Assembly (NCBI GenBank): GCA_029856085.1
Contig: JAHQWI010000064.1
Span: 1-46,765, forward strand
DNA length: 46,765 nucleotides
Origin: Promethearchaeia archaeon
Lineage (GTDB): Archaea > Asgardarchaeota > Lokiarchaeia > Sigyniarchaeales > SOKP01
Direction of reading: 5' to 3'
The notes below the pieces were generated by a model. It was not told the DNA's origin. It made no database searches and saw nothing but the letters and a program-made list of their open reading frames with translations. The translations under genes were made by a program, and so were the position numbers. Shown here piece after piece: positions 1 to 8,996 of this stretch (within the stretch, counting starts at the first letter, position 1; every line of letters begins with the position of its first letter).

Positions 1-67
1 GCATATTATAGAGAAAATGAAATTTTTTCCTTTTAAAACCAATATCGCTGTAAGATTTTTATAAAAT

Positions 68-1300
68 TTGTTTTTTAATAAGGAAATTCGAAATATTATC
101 AAAAAACCATTTACTTTCAAAGATATGTTACCAGCGTGGCTGAGTTTTGTCATCATTATTGGCATAGTCATAATTCTTTCTAAATATGAGTTAGGTGTTA
201 CACTTTCCTTAGGAGCTGTAGGCTTTGCTTTTTTAGCGGGTACTAATATCGTACAAGCATTAATCAATGTAGTCACAAACCCAACTGTTCTCTTATTGAT
301 GATAATTGTTACACTTATATCTATCTTAGGAGGGATTATGGAGGAATCTGGTTTAATGATAGAGATGATTCAAAAAATGCGAATTTCACGGAAGGCTTCT
401 CTCATGGTCATCCCTTCTTTATTTGGCTTATTACCCGTGGCAGGAGGAGCTTTGATGTCAGCTCCTATTGTAGAACAGATTGATTCTGAAGAAGAACCAA
501 GTAAAAAGGTATCAATCAATGTTTGGTATCGACATATGCTAATCTTGATTTATCCTTTATCTTCCTCATTGATTTTTGCAAGCAGTCTTATTGGTATTAA
601 TCTTTATATAATAGTAATTGGACTATTGCCTTGTATGATAATAATGTGGCTAGTGGGATATTTCACATTGATTAAGGATGTTTCTCCTTTTTTAGAACAA
701 GGAGAAAGAGATCTTAAGAGAGCATTTCATAACATGCTTCCAATTATTATTGCCCCCATAATAGATTTTATTGGAAGAACTTTTTTTAACCTGCGACTTC
801 CTGAAATTTTTCTTTTTGTTGCCCTTATTTTTAGTATTGGGTTAGCCTTAATATTTGGAAGCATGAAGTTCTCAAGCATTAAAAGTATATCGAAAAGAAT
901 GAAGATTTGGCGTTTTCCATTGATAATATTTGCCATGTTTATATTTTTAGAAGTATTTGATCTTTCTGGTGCTAGTGAGGAAATAGGCAGCTTAAATTTA
1001 TCAGTCTTTCTTTTAATATTAATTGGTTTTTTTCTAGGCTTTGGAATAGGACGGATTCTATTACCAGTTTCAATCTTAATCCCCATTTACGGCCTCACCA
1101 TTCCGCTATTAGATTTCATTTTTATCTACGTTTCAATTTTTTTAGGATATCTTATCACCCCAATCCATCCATGTGTTACCTACAGTGCAGATTATTTTGA
1201 GACTGATTTCAGAAAAGTTGTAAAGGTCTTAGGAAAACCGATTTTTATTTCTTTTATAATATTAATTGGTTTTTATTGGTTCTTCTTTTTATTAATATAA
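68..1300 (+). CDS. DUF401-family polytopic membrane protein (putative transporter)
   Basis: 410 aa, many hydrophobic segments; GGIMEESGLM and PSLFGLLPVAGGALMSAP(I) motifs resemble the DUF401 family. Confidence 0.7.
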   Translation: MFFNKEIRNIIKKPFTFKDMLPAWLSFVIIIGIVIILSKYELGVTLSLGAVGFAFLAGTNIVQALINVVTNPTVLLLMIIVTLISILGGIMEESGLMIEMIQKMRISRKASLMVIPSLFGLLPVAGGALMSAPIVEQIDSEEEPSKKVSINVWYRHMLILIYPLSSSLIFASSLIGINLYIIVIGLLPCMIIMWLVGYFTLIKDVSPFLEQGERDLKRAFHNMLPIIIAPIIDFIGRTFFNLRLPEIFLFVALIFSIGLALIFGSMKFSSIKSISKRMKIWRFPLIIFAMFIFLEVFDLSGASEEIGSLNLSVFLLILIGFFLGFGIGRILLPVSILIPIYGLTIPLLDFIFIYVSIFLGYLITPIHPCVTYSADYFETDFRKVVKVLGKPIFISFIILIGFYWFFFLLI

Positions 1301-1408
1301 TCTTTTGAGAAGGATATACCGTAAATCATCAATTTTTTATAAATAATAATCAACAATTCTATAAATTTAGATGTATTGTTTCAATGAATATTCATAAAGT
1401 AAGATGGG

Positions 1409-2311
1409 TTGTTAGACATTTCTGAAGAAAAAATTGGTATTCTTTTACTTATCCCGTGTTTTAATGAAGAAGAAAACATTGAACATATATTAGAACATCT
1501 CCGTGATGTAAAACAAAATTTGCAGAAAAGAAGCGAATTTAATTTGGAAATCCTTATCATCAATGATGGTTCTACTGATAGAACCCTGCAAATTTTGGAG
1601 AAAAACAATCAAGATTCCCTTTTTACTATTATTAACTTCAAAGAAAATAAAGGTTATGGTTATACGCTTATAAATGGTTTTAAATATGCCAAAGAAATGA
1701 AGTTTTCCTGGATAATATCGATTGATATGGATGGTCAACATGAACCAAAGTGTTTATACAAGTTTATTGAACTAATCCTTACAAACCCACCAGAACAAAT
1801 TATTTCTGGTTCGAGGTATAAAAATTCAGACCTATTCTGGCAAAATCCGTGGAAAGATAGATTTCTTGTTAATGCGATCATCACAGGGATTCTCAATACT
1901 ATCGGATTTTCTATTACAGATGCATTTTGCGGACTAAAGGCATATGAATGTAATGCAATTAATGATTTGGATTTACAAATAAATGGATATGAAATACCCA
2001 TCGAAATTTGGATTAAATCAATGAAAGATGGATATAAAATTGTTGAAATAGGAGTCCCTGTAATATATAAAGATAGAAATGCGGTTTTAAAAAATGCAAA
2101 AGATAGCTTTTTGTTTAAAAAAGGAGAAGAAAGAATTGAAAAATATATTCAAATAATTGAAACACTTCTGAATGCTCCTTTAAAAACAAATATTAATGTT
2201 TTTAAGTCAATTTTTTCAAATTATTTCAATAGTGTGGATGATATTAATAAATATAATTTTAAAAAAATACAAGATTCAATATATACACAAATTAGAGAAT
2301 TAGAAACTTAG
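1409..2311 (+). CDS. Family 2 glycosyltransferase (DPM1-like)
   Basis: LLIPCFNEEENIEHIL, INDGSTDRT, DMDGQHEPK (DxD) motifs; TTG start. Confidence 0.85.
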   Translation: MLDISEEKIGILLLIPCFNEEENIEHILEHLRDVKQNLQKRSEFNLEILIINDGSTDRTLQILEKNNQDSLFTIINFKENKGYGYTLINGFKYAKEMKFSWIISIDMDGQHEPKCLYKFIELILTNPPEQIISGSRYKNSDLFWQNPWKDRFLVNAIITGILNTIGFSITDAFCGLKAYECNAINDLDLQINGYEIPIEIWIKSMKDGYKIVEIGVPVIYKDRNAVLKNAKDSFLFKKGEERIEKYIQIIETLLNAPLKTNINVFKSIFSNYFNSVDDINKYNFKKIQDSIYTQIRELET

Positions 2312-2320
2312 TAGATTAAA

Positions 2321-3016
2321 ATGAACCTTGAACTAGATATTTTAGTGATCGGAGCCCATCCAGATGATGCAGAAATCGGATGTGGAGGAACAATTGCCCA
2401 TTATAAGAAAAGAGGTAAAAAAATAGGGGTTTTGGATTTATCAAATGGAGAACCCACTCCATTCGGTACTGTTGAAAAAAGAATGGCTGAGGCTAAAGCA
2501 GCTTCTGAAATTTTACATCTAGATATAAGAATTACTCTAGATATGACAAATAGATATATTGAAAATACAATAGAGAATAGAAAAAAAGTTTCTGAAGTGA
2601 TTAGAAAATATAAACCAAATATACTTATTACCCATCCCTCTAATGATTGGCACCCAGACCATATAGCTTGTCATCAGATTGTAAATGCTGCTAAATTTCA
2701 AGCAAAACTAACAAAAAGTGAATCTAAATATCCTGAGTATTCCCCAAAATATGTCTTTTATTTTGATCATTCGCATTTAAAGGATAAGAATCGAAAATTG
2801 GACTTTTTAATCGATATATCTGATTCTATCGAAGAAAAAATAAATGCCCTTAAAGTCTATAAATCACAATTTGTTGATAATAAAAAGTATTTAAGAATCT
2901 TTGATTATATAAGAGAACGTGCAGGATATTTAGGATATCAAATTGGTGTAAACTACGCTGAAGGATTCATTAATTCTGAATATTTATTGGTGGATTTTGA
3001 AAACTTTAAATTTTAG
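2321..3016 (+). CDS. PIG-L/LmbE-family deacetylase, BshB1-like
   Basis: GAHPDDAEIGCGGT zinc motif, HPDH second motif, C-terminal KVYKSQF as in BshB-type proteins; 9 nt after the GT2 stop. Confidence 0.88.
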   Translation: MNLELDILVIGAHPDDAEIGCGGTIAHYKKRGKKIGVLDLSNGEPTPFGTVEKRMAEAKAASEILHLDIRITLDMTNRYIENTIENRKKVSEVIRKYKPNILITHPSNDWHPDHIACHQIVNAAKFQAKLTKSESKYPEYSPKYVFYFDHSHLKDKNRKLDFLIDISDSIEEKINALKVYKSQFVDNKKYLRIFDYIRERAGYLGYQIGVNYAEGFINSEYLLVDFENFKF

Positions 3017-3026
3017 GTGAAAAGAA

Positions 3027-4736
3027 ATGTCAGACGATAAGCTCGAAGATCCATTAAAATATTACCTGTTATACGCTTTAGAAAGACAAGAATCTTGGAT
3101 TTCTGAAGGTATGAAAGATATTATACCCCAATCTATGAGTGATGCCATTTTTCTTGCCAAAAAAATAAACAGAGAAATGGAAAAGGATAGAAATAACAAT
3201 GAAATGAAATTAGCATTGGGGAAAATTTTTGAAAACACAAATAATAAATATAATCTACTGACTGACAAAGCTAAGAGACATTTAGAAAATTTTCTTACTG
3301 ATAATAATAGTATGAGTTTAGAAGTTTCACATCAACCTAAATTTTTAGGTGGAGAAAGGTTTCTTTTTAACAAAATGGCATGCGGAGCAGCTTTTGCGAA
3401 TCTTGATAATAATATAATTCCAATTTTTTATGTTGCTGATTATGATAAGGTCCATTCTGAATTAATAAAAACCAAATTTTCGCAAAGTGATTCACCTAAT
3501 GGATTTTCGATTTCAATAAAACCTGAAATAGAAAAGGAATTTCTTGATATGAGAATTAGAAATCTTCCGCTACCATCTCTGTCTTATCTCTTAGAACAGT
3601 TTCAAGAAATTAGAAAAAAATACATTAATTCTATTAACTCCTGCTTAGAGGATAATTGGCATAAAAAACTATTAGAAGAGCGGTTAGAGGAAGCGCTTCG
3701 GTTAATCAAAATCGCACATAATAATGCAGAAAACTATACAGACTGGTTTATCAACATAATTGGGACAATTTCTAATATTATCTTTGATCAAGGCTATCTT
3801 TTTATTTCTGCTTCAGATTTGGCATATAAGAAGCTATTAACACCATTTTATGAGACATTATTAGAAAATCAAAGTAAGTATGTTGATACATATTTAGATT
3901 TAAGAAATCAATTTATAGATCATCATATTCAACCTCCCTTAAGAGAGATTAGAGATGACTTTGTCCCTTTTTTTTATGAATGCACTAATGAACAGTGTAA
4001 CTGTAAGAGACTAGAATTATCCTGTCAAGATTATACATCAATGATCCATGTTAAATGTAAATGTGATCATTGCGGGGATTTAATAGATTTTAGTCTTGAA
4101 AAGGATAAGCCTGATCTTTCTGAGTATGCGTCTTTTTTCACTCCCAGAGTTGAATCCCGTCAATATTTAATCTCAAAAACCATCCAACCAGCAATACATA
4201 TTGCAGGTACAGGTGAAACTAGATATTATACGATGGGAATCCCTCTGATTAGACATTTTGATAAAGATATTTCTTTACCTGTTATTTATTTTTATAATAA
4301 AATAACAATGAATACATTTATCACGAGGAAGCTTGAGCAAGATTTAGTCAAATTAAATATGCCACAATTTTTGGAAAATATAAAAGGCCTGATGAAAAAT
4401 CTTGGGAAGTTTAATCGTTTAATCAATAAATCCGAGGTGTCTGCTATGGAAAGGGCAAAAATAATAGAAATTTTAAATAAGTTTCAACCATATATGATGC
4501 ATATCGAAAATATCTTATTAGAAAACCAATCAACCGATATAGCTTCAGAGGATAAAAATATTATTTCAAGTTATTTAAGTAATATGTTCGGAAAAATCTC
4601 TAAGGAAAAACACGGACAAGAGGCAGTATTTCATTGGTTGGATTTATGTTTAAAAAACGGGTTATCTAATTTCTTTAATGATTACTTTCGAATTTACAAA
4701 CCGTGGCTCCCTCCTGGAATAGAAATCTTTCTATAA
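3027..4736 (+). CDS. BshC-like protein (putative cysteine ligase/adding enzyme) with a Cys-rich insertion
   Basis: 569 aa; SHQPKFLGGERFLFNKM...IIPIFYVADYDKVHSEL and FTPRVESRQYLISKTIQPAIHIAGTGETRYYTMGIPLIRHF line up by eye with BshC GQQxGLxxGPLYxxYK...PVFWxAxEDHD and LxPxVxxRPVxQDxLLPTxAYVGGPxEIxYxxQL; 10 nt after the PIG-L gene. Confidence 0.75.
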   Translation: MSDDKLEDPLKYYLLYALERQESWISEGMKDIIPQSMSDAIFLAKKINREMEKDRNNNEMKLALGKIFENTNNKYNLLTDKAKRHLENFLTDNNSMSLEVSHQPKFLGGERFLFNKMACGAAFANLDNNIIPIFYVADYDKVHSELIKTKFSQSDSPNGFSISIKPEIEKEFLDMRIRNLPLPSLSYLLEQFQEIRKKYINSINSCLEDNWHKKLLEERLEEALRLIKIAHNNAENYTDWFINIIGTISNIIFDQGYLFISASDLAYKKLLTPFYETLLENQSKYVDTYLDLRNQFIDHHIQPPLREIRDDFVPFFYECTNEQCNCKRLELSCQDYTSMIHVKCKCDHCGDLIDFSLEKDKPDLSEYASFFTPRVESRQYLISKTIQPAIHIAGTGETRYYTMGIPLIRHFDKDISLPVIYFYNKITMNTFITRKLEQDLVKLNMPQFLENIKGLMKNLGKFNRLINKSEVSAMERAKIIEILNKFQPYMMHIENILLENQSTDIASEDKNIISSYLSNMFGKISKEKHGQEAVFHWLDLCLKNGLSNFFNDYFRIYKPWLPPGIEIFL

Positions 4737-4744
4737 TGTGTAGG

Positions 4745-5728
4745 TCACTTTAGTTTGAAGAACTTAATTGCATTTTCCCAATAAATCTTCTTTAAGACAT
4801 CAAGAGGAAGATCCAAGCCATTTATCTTTGTATTATTATCATTTTCTGGATCTGGAAAAGGTAATGGTATGTCCCGGCAAGGGGTTTCTAAAATTGCTTG
4901 GAAGGTAAAATAACGAGTCCGATAATAATCTGAAATTGGTTTGTTTCGATCTTGCACAAGATCTGTCCCAAAAAGAATTCTATCTGAATATTTAATAAAG
5001 AATTCTTTGGCTTTTTCTGGATACCTCCCAAGTTCTCGTGCCATCCATCTTGCTGAAGACGTATCAATATAGTAATTTGGATATGACTCAAACCATCTCG
5101 CAAGGTTTTCTAGATCTTCTGGTTGACCTCCAAAATGTGCTTGTTGTACCTTTAAATTAGGAAAACTTGATAAAATCTCCTCAAAATCATCTATGTGTTC
5201 TCTTTTAGTGCCATATTTACTAACTGGTTGATACACTTTCTCGTACCAAAGATCTGGATCGCTAACATGAATTAATAAAATAAGTCCTAATTCTTCTATC
5301 TTGGCAAATATTGACTTAAAAAAAGGATCAGATAATTTAATTTTTGGTGGATCAATTTTGAATTGTTCTCTTACAAAATCTCTTACTCTCGGTCCAAACC
5401 AAAATTTAACAACTGGAAATCCTTGTTGATAAATCTTCTCAATTGAATCTAACGTTAATTTAAGGTTTGGATTTACTTTAAAAAGCTCTCTACTTCTAAA
5501 ATACTTAGCCTGTACAAACTTATCAGGGAATTTTGTTTCTAATTCGTCATAACCATTCCCCCAGACGATACCAACTGATTTTTTGATGTTAAACTCTTCT
5601 CTGAACTTAATCAAATTATGAATGCCGCCTATACTCCCTAAATGAACATGGGCATCAAATTTCGGACCATAATATTTCGATTTAACCTGTGTATCATCAT
5701 TAACGTACTCTGAAATATATTTTTGCAC
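4745..5728 (-). CDS. Amidohydrolase-family TIM-barrel metal hydrolase
   Basis: FDAHVHLGS N-terminal metal motif, LLIHVSDP, QQAHFGGQPEDL, RILFGTDLVQD. Confidence 0.8.
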   Translation of the reverse strand: MQKYISEYVNDDTQVKSKYYGPKFDAHVHLGSIGGIHNLIKFREEFNIKKSVGIVWGNGYDELETKFPDKFVQAKYFRSRELFKVNPNLKLTLDSIEKIYQQGFPVVKFWFGPRVRDFVREQFKIDPPKIKLSDPFFKSIFAKIEELGLILLIHVSDPDLWYEKVYQPVSKYGTKREHIDDFEEILSSFPNLKVQQAHFGGQPEDLENLARWFESYPNYYIDTSSARWMARELGRYPEKAKEFFIKYSDRILFGTDLVQDRNKPISDYYRTRYFTFQAILETPCRDIPLPFPDPENDNNTKINGLDLPLDVLKKIYWENAIKFFKLK

Positions 5729-5846
5729 TTGTAATTCACACTTAAAATATTATTCTTTGTTAGCAATCGTTTGCTTTTCAAAAAACATCTATTCTTTGAA
5801 TAATTGATATTATGAATCTTAACCTAATTATTTTTTGAAAAGTTTA

Positions 5847-6821
5847 TTAGAGATTTTGAATAGTTTTTACTGCCACTTCTATTATAGGATCGCTTATAAA
5901 TTGGGGAATGACACAACCGGGCGCGATTATTAATCCCGAACCTTTGAAGTTTGTGTAAACAGATGAAATTCTTGAAGAAACTTCCGCGGGGTCGGATATA
6001 TCTTTCCATGATTCTGCGTTTAATCCTCCGAGAAGTCCCCCTTTAAAGATTTGCCTTGCCTCAGAAAGATTTGGTGTCGTTTGCTGATCATGCCAGTTAA
6101 TCGCGTCTATAGGTAATTTAGTTGCCAATTCGTAATCAGGTTTGTCACCATGGAGATGAAGGACTAGAAAATTATTCTTTTTTACAGTTTTTTCTATTAG
6201 GGATTTCATTGGTGTAAATGCTAATTCTAATCTCTCTTCATTGGTTAGTCTATTGTTAAAATGTTGTGTGGCTAAAAATATACCATCAGCACCCGCATCT
6301 AATGAAGCTTTTGAAAAATCTATCATAGCTGAAATAATTATCTTAAAATGCTCTCTAATTAGTTGAGGATCCTTTCTGTAATGCAGAATTATATCGGGAT
6401 CAATTTGGGATGCTACCATTAAAGGAGAAAATACAGTCATCATTGTCGGTACTTTTCCGTCAACTTCCCTATGAACTAATTTCATTGCTTTAATCTGATT
6501 CCCGAATTCACCCCCTGTTACATCAATCTTTTTAACATCCTCCCAATCTTCTATCTTTTCGATTGGATATTTCACACCAATTCTAGAACCCGATGCTGGA
6601 TCATATCCTCCCAATTCTGCTCCAAAATCAGAAGCAAAAGCACGACCTGAGATTGAGATTTTCATAATATCGGAATCGAATTTATCTTGAAAATCGATCT
6701 GAGCCTTTAGAAGTCCTTCAGGAGTTTTATCAAACTCTGGGAAATGTTTCCAAATTGCATATGGGACTCTCTCGGTGGGTTCGGCTTTAAAAGCTTTATT
6801 AATTAATTCGAATTTATCCAT
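5847..6821 (-). CDS. Uroporphyrinogen decarboxylase (URO-D) family protein, MtaA/CmuA-like
   Basis: 324 aa URO-D-like fold signatures (SISGRAFASDFGAELGGYDP, SLDAGADGIFLATQHF, LHLHGDKPDYELATKLPIDAINWHDQ, GGLNAESW, APGCVIPQF). Confidence 0.8.
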   Translation of the reverse strand: MDKFELINKAFKAEPTERVPYAIWKHFPEFDKTPEGLLKAQIDFQDKFDSDIMKISISGRAFASDFGAELGGYDPASGSRIGVKYPIEKIEDWEDVKKIDVTGGEFGNQIKAMKLVHREVDGKVPTMMTVFSPLMVASQIDPDIILHYRKDPQLIREHFKIIISAMIDFSKASLDAGADGIFLATQHFNNRLTNEERLELAFTPMKSLIEKTVKKNNFLVLHLHGDKPDYELATKLPIDAINWHDQQTTPNLSEARQIFKGGLLGGLNAESWKDISDPAEVSSRISSVYTNFKGSGLIIAPGCVIPQFISDPIIEVAVKTIQNL

Positions 6822-6942
6822 TATAATATCCTATTTCCTATTAATCTTAAAGTAAATGGCTTTAATCTTGTAATTGATCTCACTAGAATCTTTAAAAAAC
6901 TTTTCTAAAAATTTTTAAACTTAACATCCTATATTAAAAATT

Positions 6943-7404
6943 ATGCCAGAAAGTATCAAATCACTAAAGTTTGTATATGATTATGCAAAAAGTTTGTTTG
7001 AAAAGCGAAAAGATAATCATTTTGAAGAATCAATGAAAAATTCGTTGTTTGAAAAAGAGCAAACGGCTATTGATCTTTTTATACATGCTATCAGCCTACT
7101 AAATTGGGCATCGAGAAAAACTGTTGATCCTGATGTAGATAATAAGGAGATAGCAATAAAATTAGACCCCGAATCCACTGCACCTTTACACGAACAATTA
7201 TTAGACTTGTTTAATACCGCAATTGAAGCCTATGTAGAGGCAAGATCTAAATTTAAAGAAGAAGATCTTCAAAATACATTTAAATCCCCTTTTGGGAGAG
7301 AAATGACCTACGAAGATTGGTTTGGATTCATTATTCATCACACAATAGGTCATATTTATCAAGTCTTTAGATTACAAGCAATATATCTAAGACAAAGAGT
7401 CTAG
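6943..7404 (+). CDS. DinB-fold protein
   Basis: 153 aa helical; FIIHHTIGHIYQVFRLQAIYLRQ resembles the C-terminal DinB metal-binding helix. Confidence 0.6.
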   Translation: MPESIKSLKFVYDYAKSLFEKRKDNHFEESMKNSLFEKEQTAIDLFIHAISLLNWASRKTVDPDVDNKEIAIKLDPESTAPLHEQLLDLFNTAIEAYVEARSKFKEEDLQNTFKSPFGREMTYEDWFGFIIHHTIGHIYQVFRLQAIYLRQRV

Positions 7405-7471
7405 TTTATTTTTAACTTTAATTTTTTTTTCTTTAAGATATCAATTAAAAAGGAGTGTTCAAAATCAAAAT

Positions 7472-7978
7472 ATGACTTTGGAATTCATAAAAGGTGCTCT
7501 AAACGAGCAGTATGGTGCTGCTATCGGAATGATGGAGCAAAATTTAAAAAGTTGCCCAAAGGTAGTATGGGATGATAGAACCGGTGGACCCCCATTTTGG
7601 CATGTGGCTTATCACACGATGTGGTTTTTGGATTGGTATCTTTCGGATTCCAAAAAAACTCGCGAAAGTTTCAAATCGAAATTTGGTGAAGCATCATCGC
7701 ATCTTGAACAATTAAACACAACACCAGAAATAACATTGACACCTGAACAATTATTAGAGTATTTATCAGAAATTAAAAAAAAAGCTAAAAATCGGTTTGA
7801 TAATCTGACCATGGATGAATTAATCCGACCTTCTGTATTTGAATGGCACGGAAAAAGTTCTTTAAGCTCATTACTTTATAACCTTCGGCATATAATGCTA
7901 CATATAGGCGCTCTTAATTTAAGGCTACGTAGAAAAGGTGTAAAGTTAGACAACTGGGTTGCTCATCGAAAAATTTAA
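7472..7978 (+). CDS. DinB superfamily protein
   Basis: PPFWHVAYHTMWFLDWYL and YNLRHIMLHIGALNLRLRRKG match DinB His motifs. Confidence 0.82.
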   Translation: MTLEFIKGALNEQYGAAIGMMEQNLKSCPKVVWDDRTGGPPFWHVAYHTMWFLDWYLSDSKKTRESFKSKFGEASSHLEQLNTTPEITLTPEQLLEYLSEIKKKAKNRFDNLTMDELIRPSVFEWHGKSSLSSLLYNLRHIMLHIGALNLRLRRKGVKLDNWVAHRKI

Positions 7979-8193
7979 CCTAGTGATATATTCCAATTCC
8001 ATCTTTTTAATAGGTTAAAATGTTTATCCTTCGATCTTCAAAGGGGTATTTACTTCTAAACTATTTTTCGAAATAACTAGCTTTCATCCGCAAGCATCTA
8101 TCTTCTCATGGTAATAAGTAGTAGAATGAAAAGAAGAAAAAAAAACTTTTTTAGATTTGAAAGCTTCTCGTCCCTCTAAACTAAATATTTAAT

Positions 8194-8403
8194 TTAGAAG
8201 TATTTAATTGCTAGTAAGATGTCGTCCCGTGTTACTTTCTTTCTCTTTGAGTGTTTGGTTAATGTTAAAGCAGTTTTTGTAATTTTCTCTGCTGATTGAC
8301 CCATCCAATCAACTAATTCATTGACGGCATCACGTGCAACGATAACGGCTCCATTGTGTTTCATTAATCTTCGAATAGGACTCCAACTAATATATTCAGA
8401 CAT
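8194..8403 (-). CDS. Archaeal histone
   Basis: 69 aa histone fold: SWSPIRRLMKHNGAVIVARDAVNELVDWM...AKHSKRKKVTRDDILLAIKYF-type sequence. Confidence 0.92.
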   Translation of the reverse strand: MSEYISWSPIRRLMKHNGAVIVARDAVNELVDWMGQSAEKITKTALTLTKHSKRKKVTRDDILLAIKYF

Positions 8404-8996
8404 ATTTTTTCCTCCACTTTATAATTAATTCGGTTAATCTCCTTAAAGATAAACCAATAAAAATCTTTTTTTTTATTCTAAATTTTATTTTTAAAGAGTT
8501 TGTTATATATTGAAAGATCTTTTAGTTATTTAAAGATTTTGATGCAAACTTGATTTAATTAAGAAAAAAATAAAAAAAGTTTAACGACAAAATTCGGAAT
8601 TAAGAAGATGATCAATCTCGTGCAAGTTTAGAATATTTTATGTAAAAACGTATTTCGTTAAAAATCAGGATTTTTTTAATTGGTATGTGCCTTTTTTTCT
8701 TCAAATTACATTATTTTGAGTAAAAATTTAAAGAATTAATAAATTCGATCAAATATTGAGATGCTGGATTTGTAATTTTTACAACTTGTAAGAGATAATG
8801 ATTTTCCATAAACGATATCTAAACATGTTATTTGGAAGAAATGTCTGATAGATTGGAATTAAAAGGCTAAAAAAATGCAAGCTTTTTGAGCGTTCCGCTT
8901 ATATAATAGAAAAAAAGCAATCAAGATTACAGATTATTTGGTAGAACGCGATTATACTGTATTCTTGGCATTAAACCAATAGAAATAATTATATAT

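Noticed and set aside
727-1086. 119-aa minus-strand ORF
   Set aside because: Antisense to the DUF401 membrane protein; no family resemblance.
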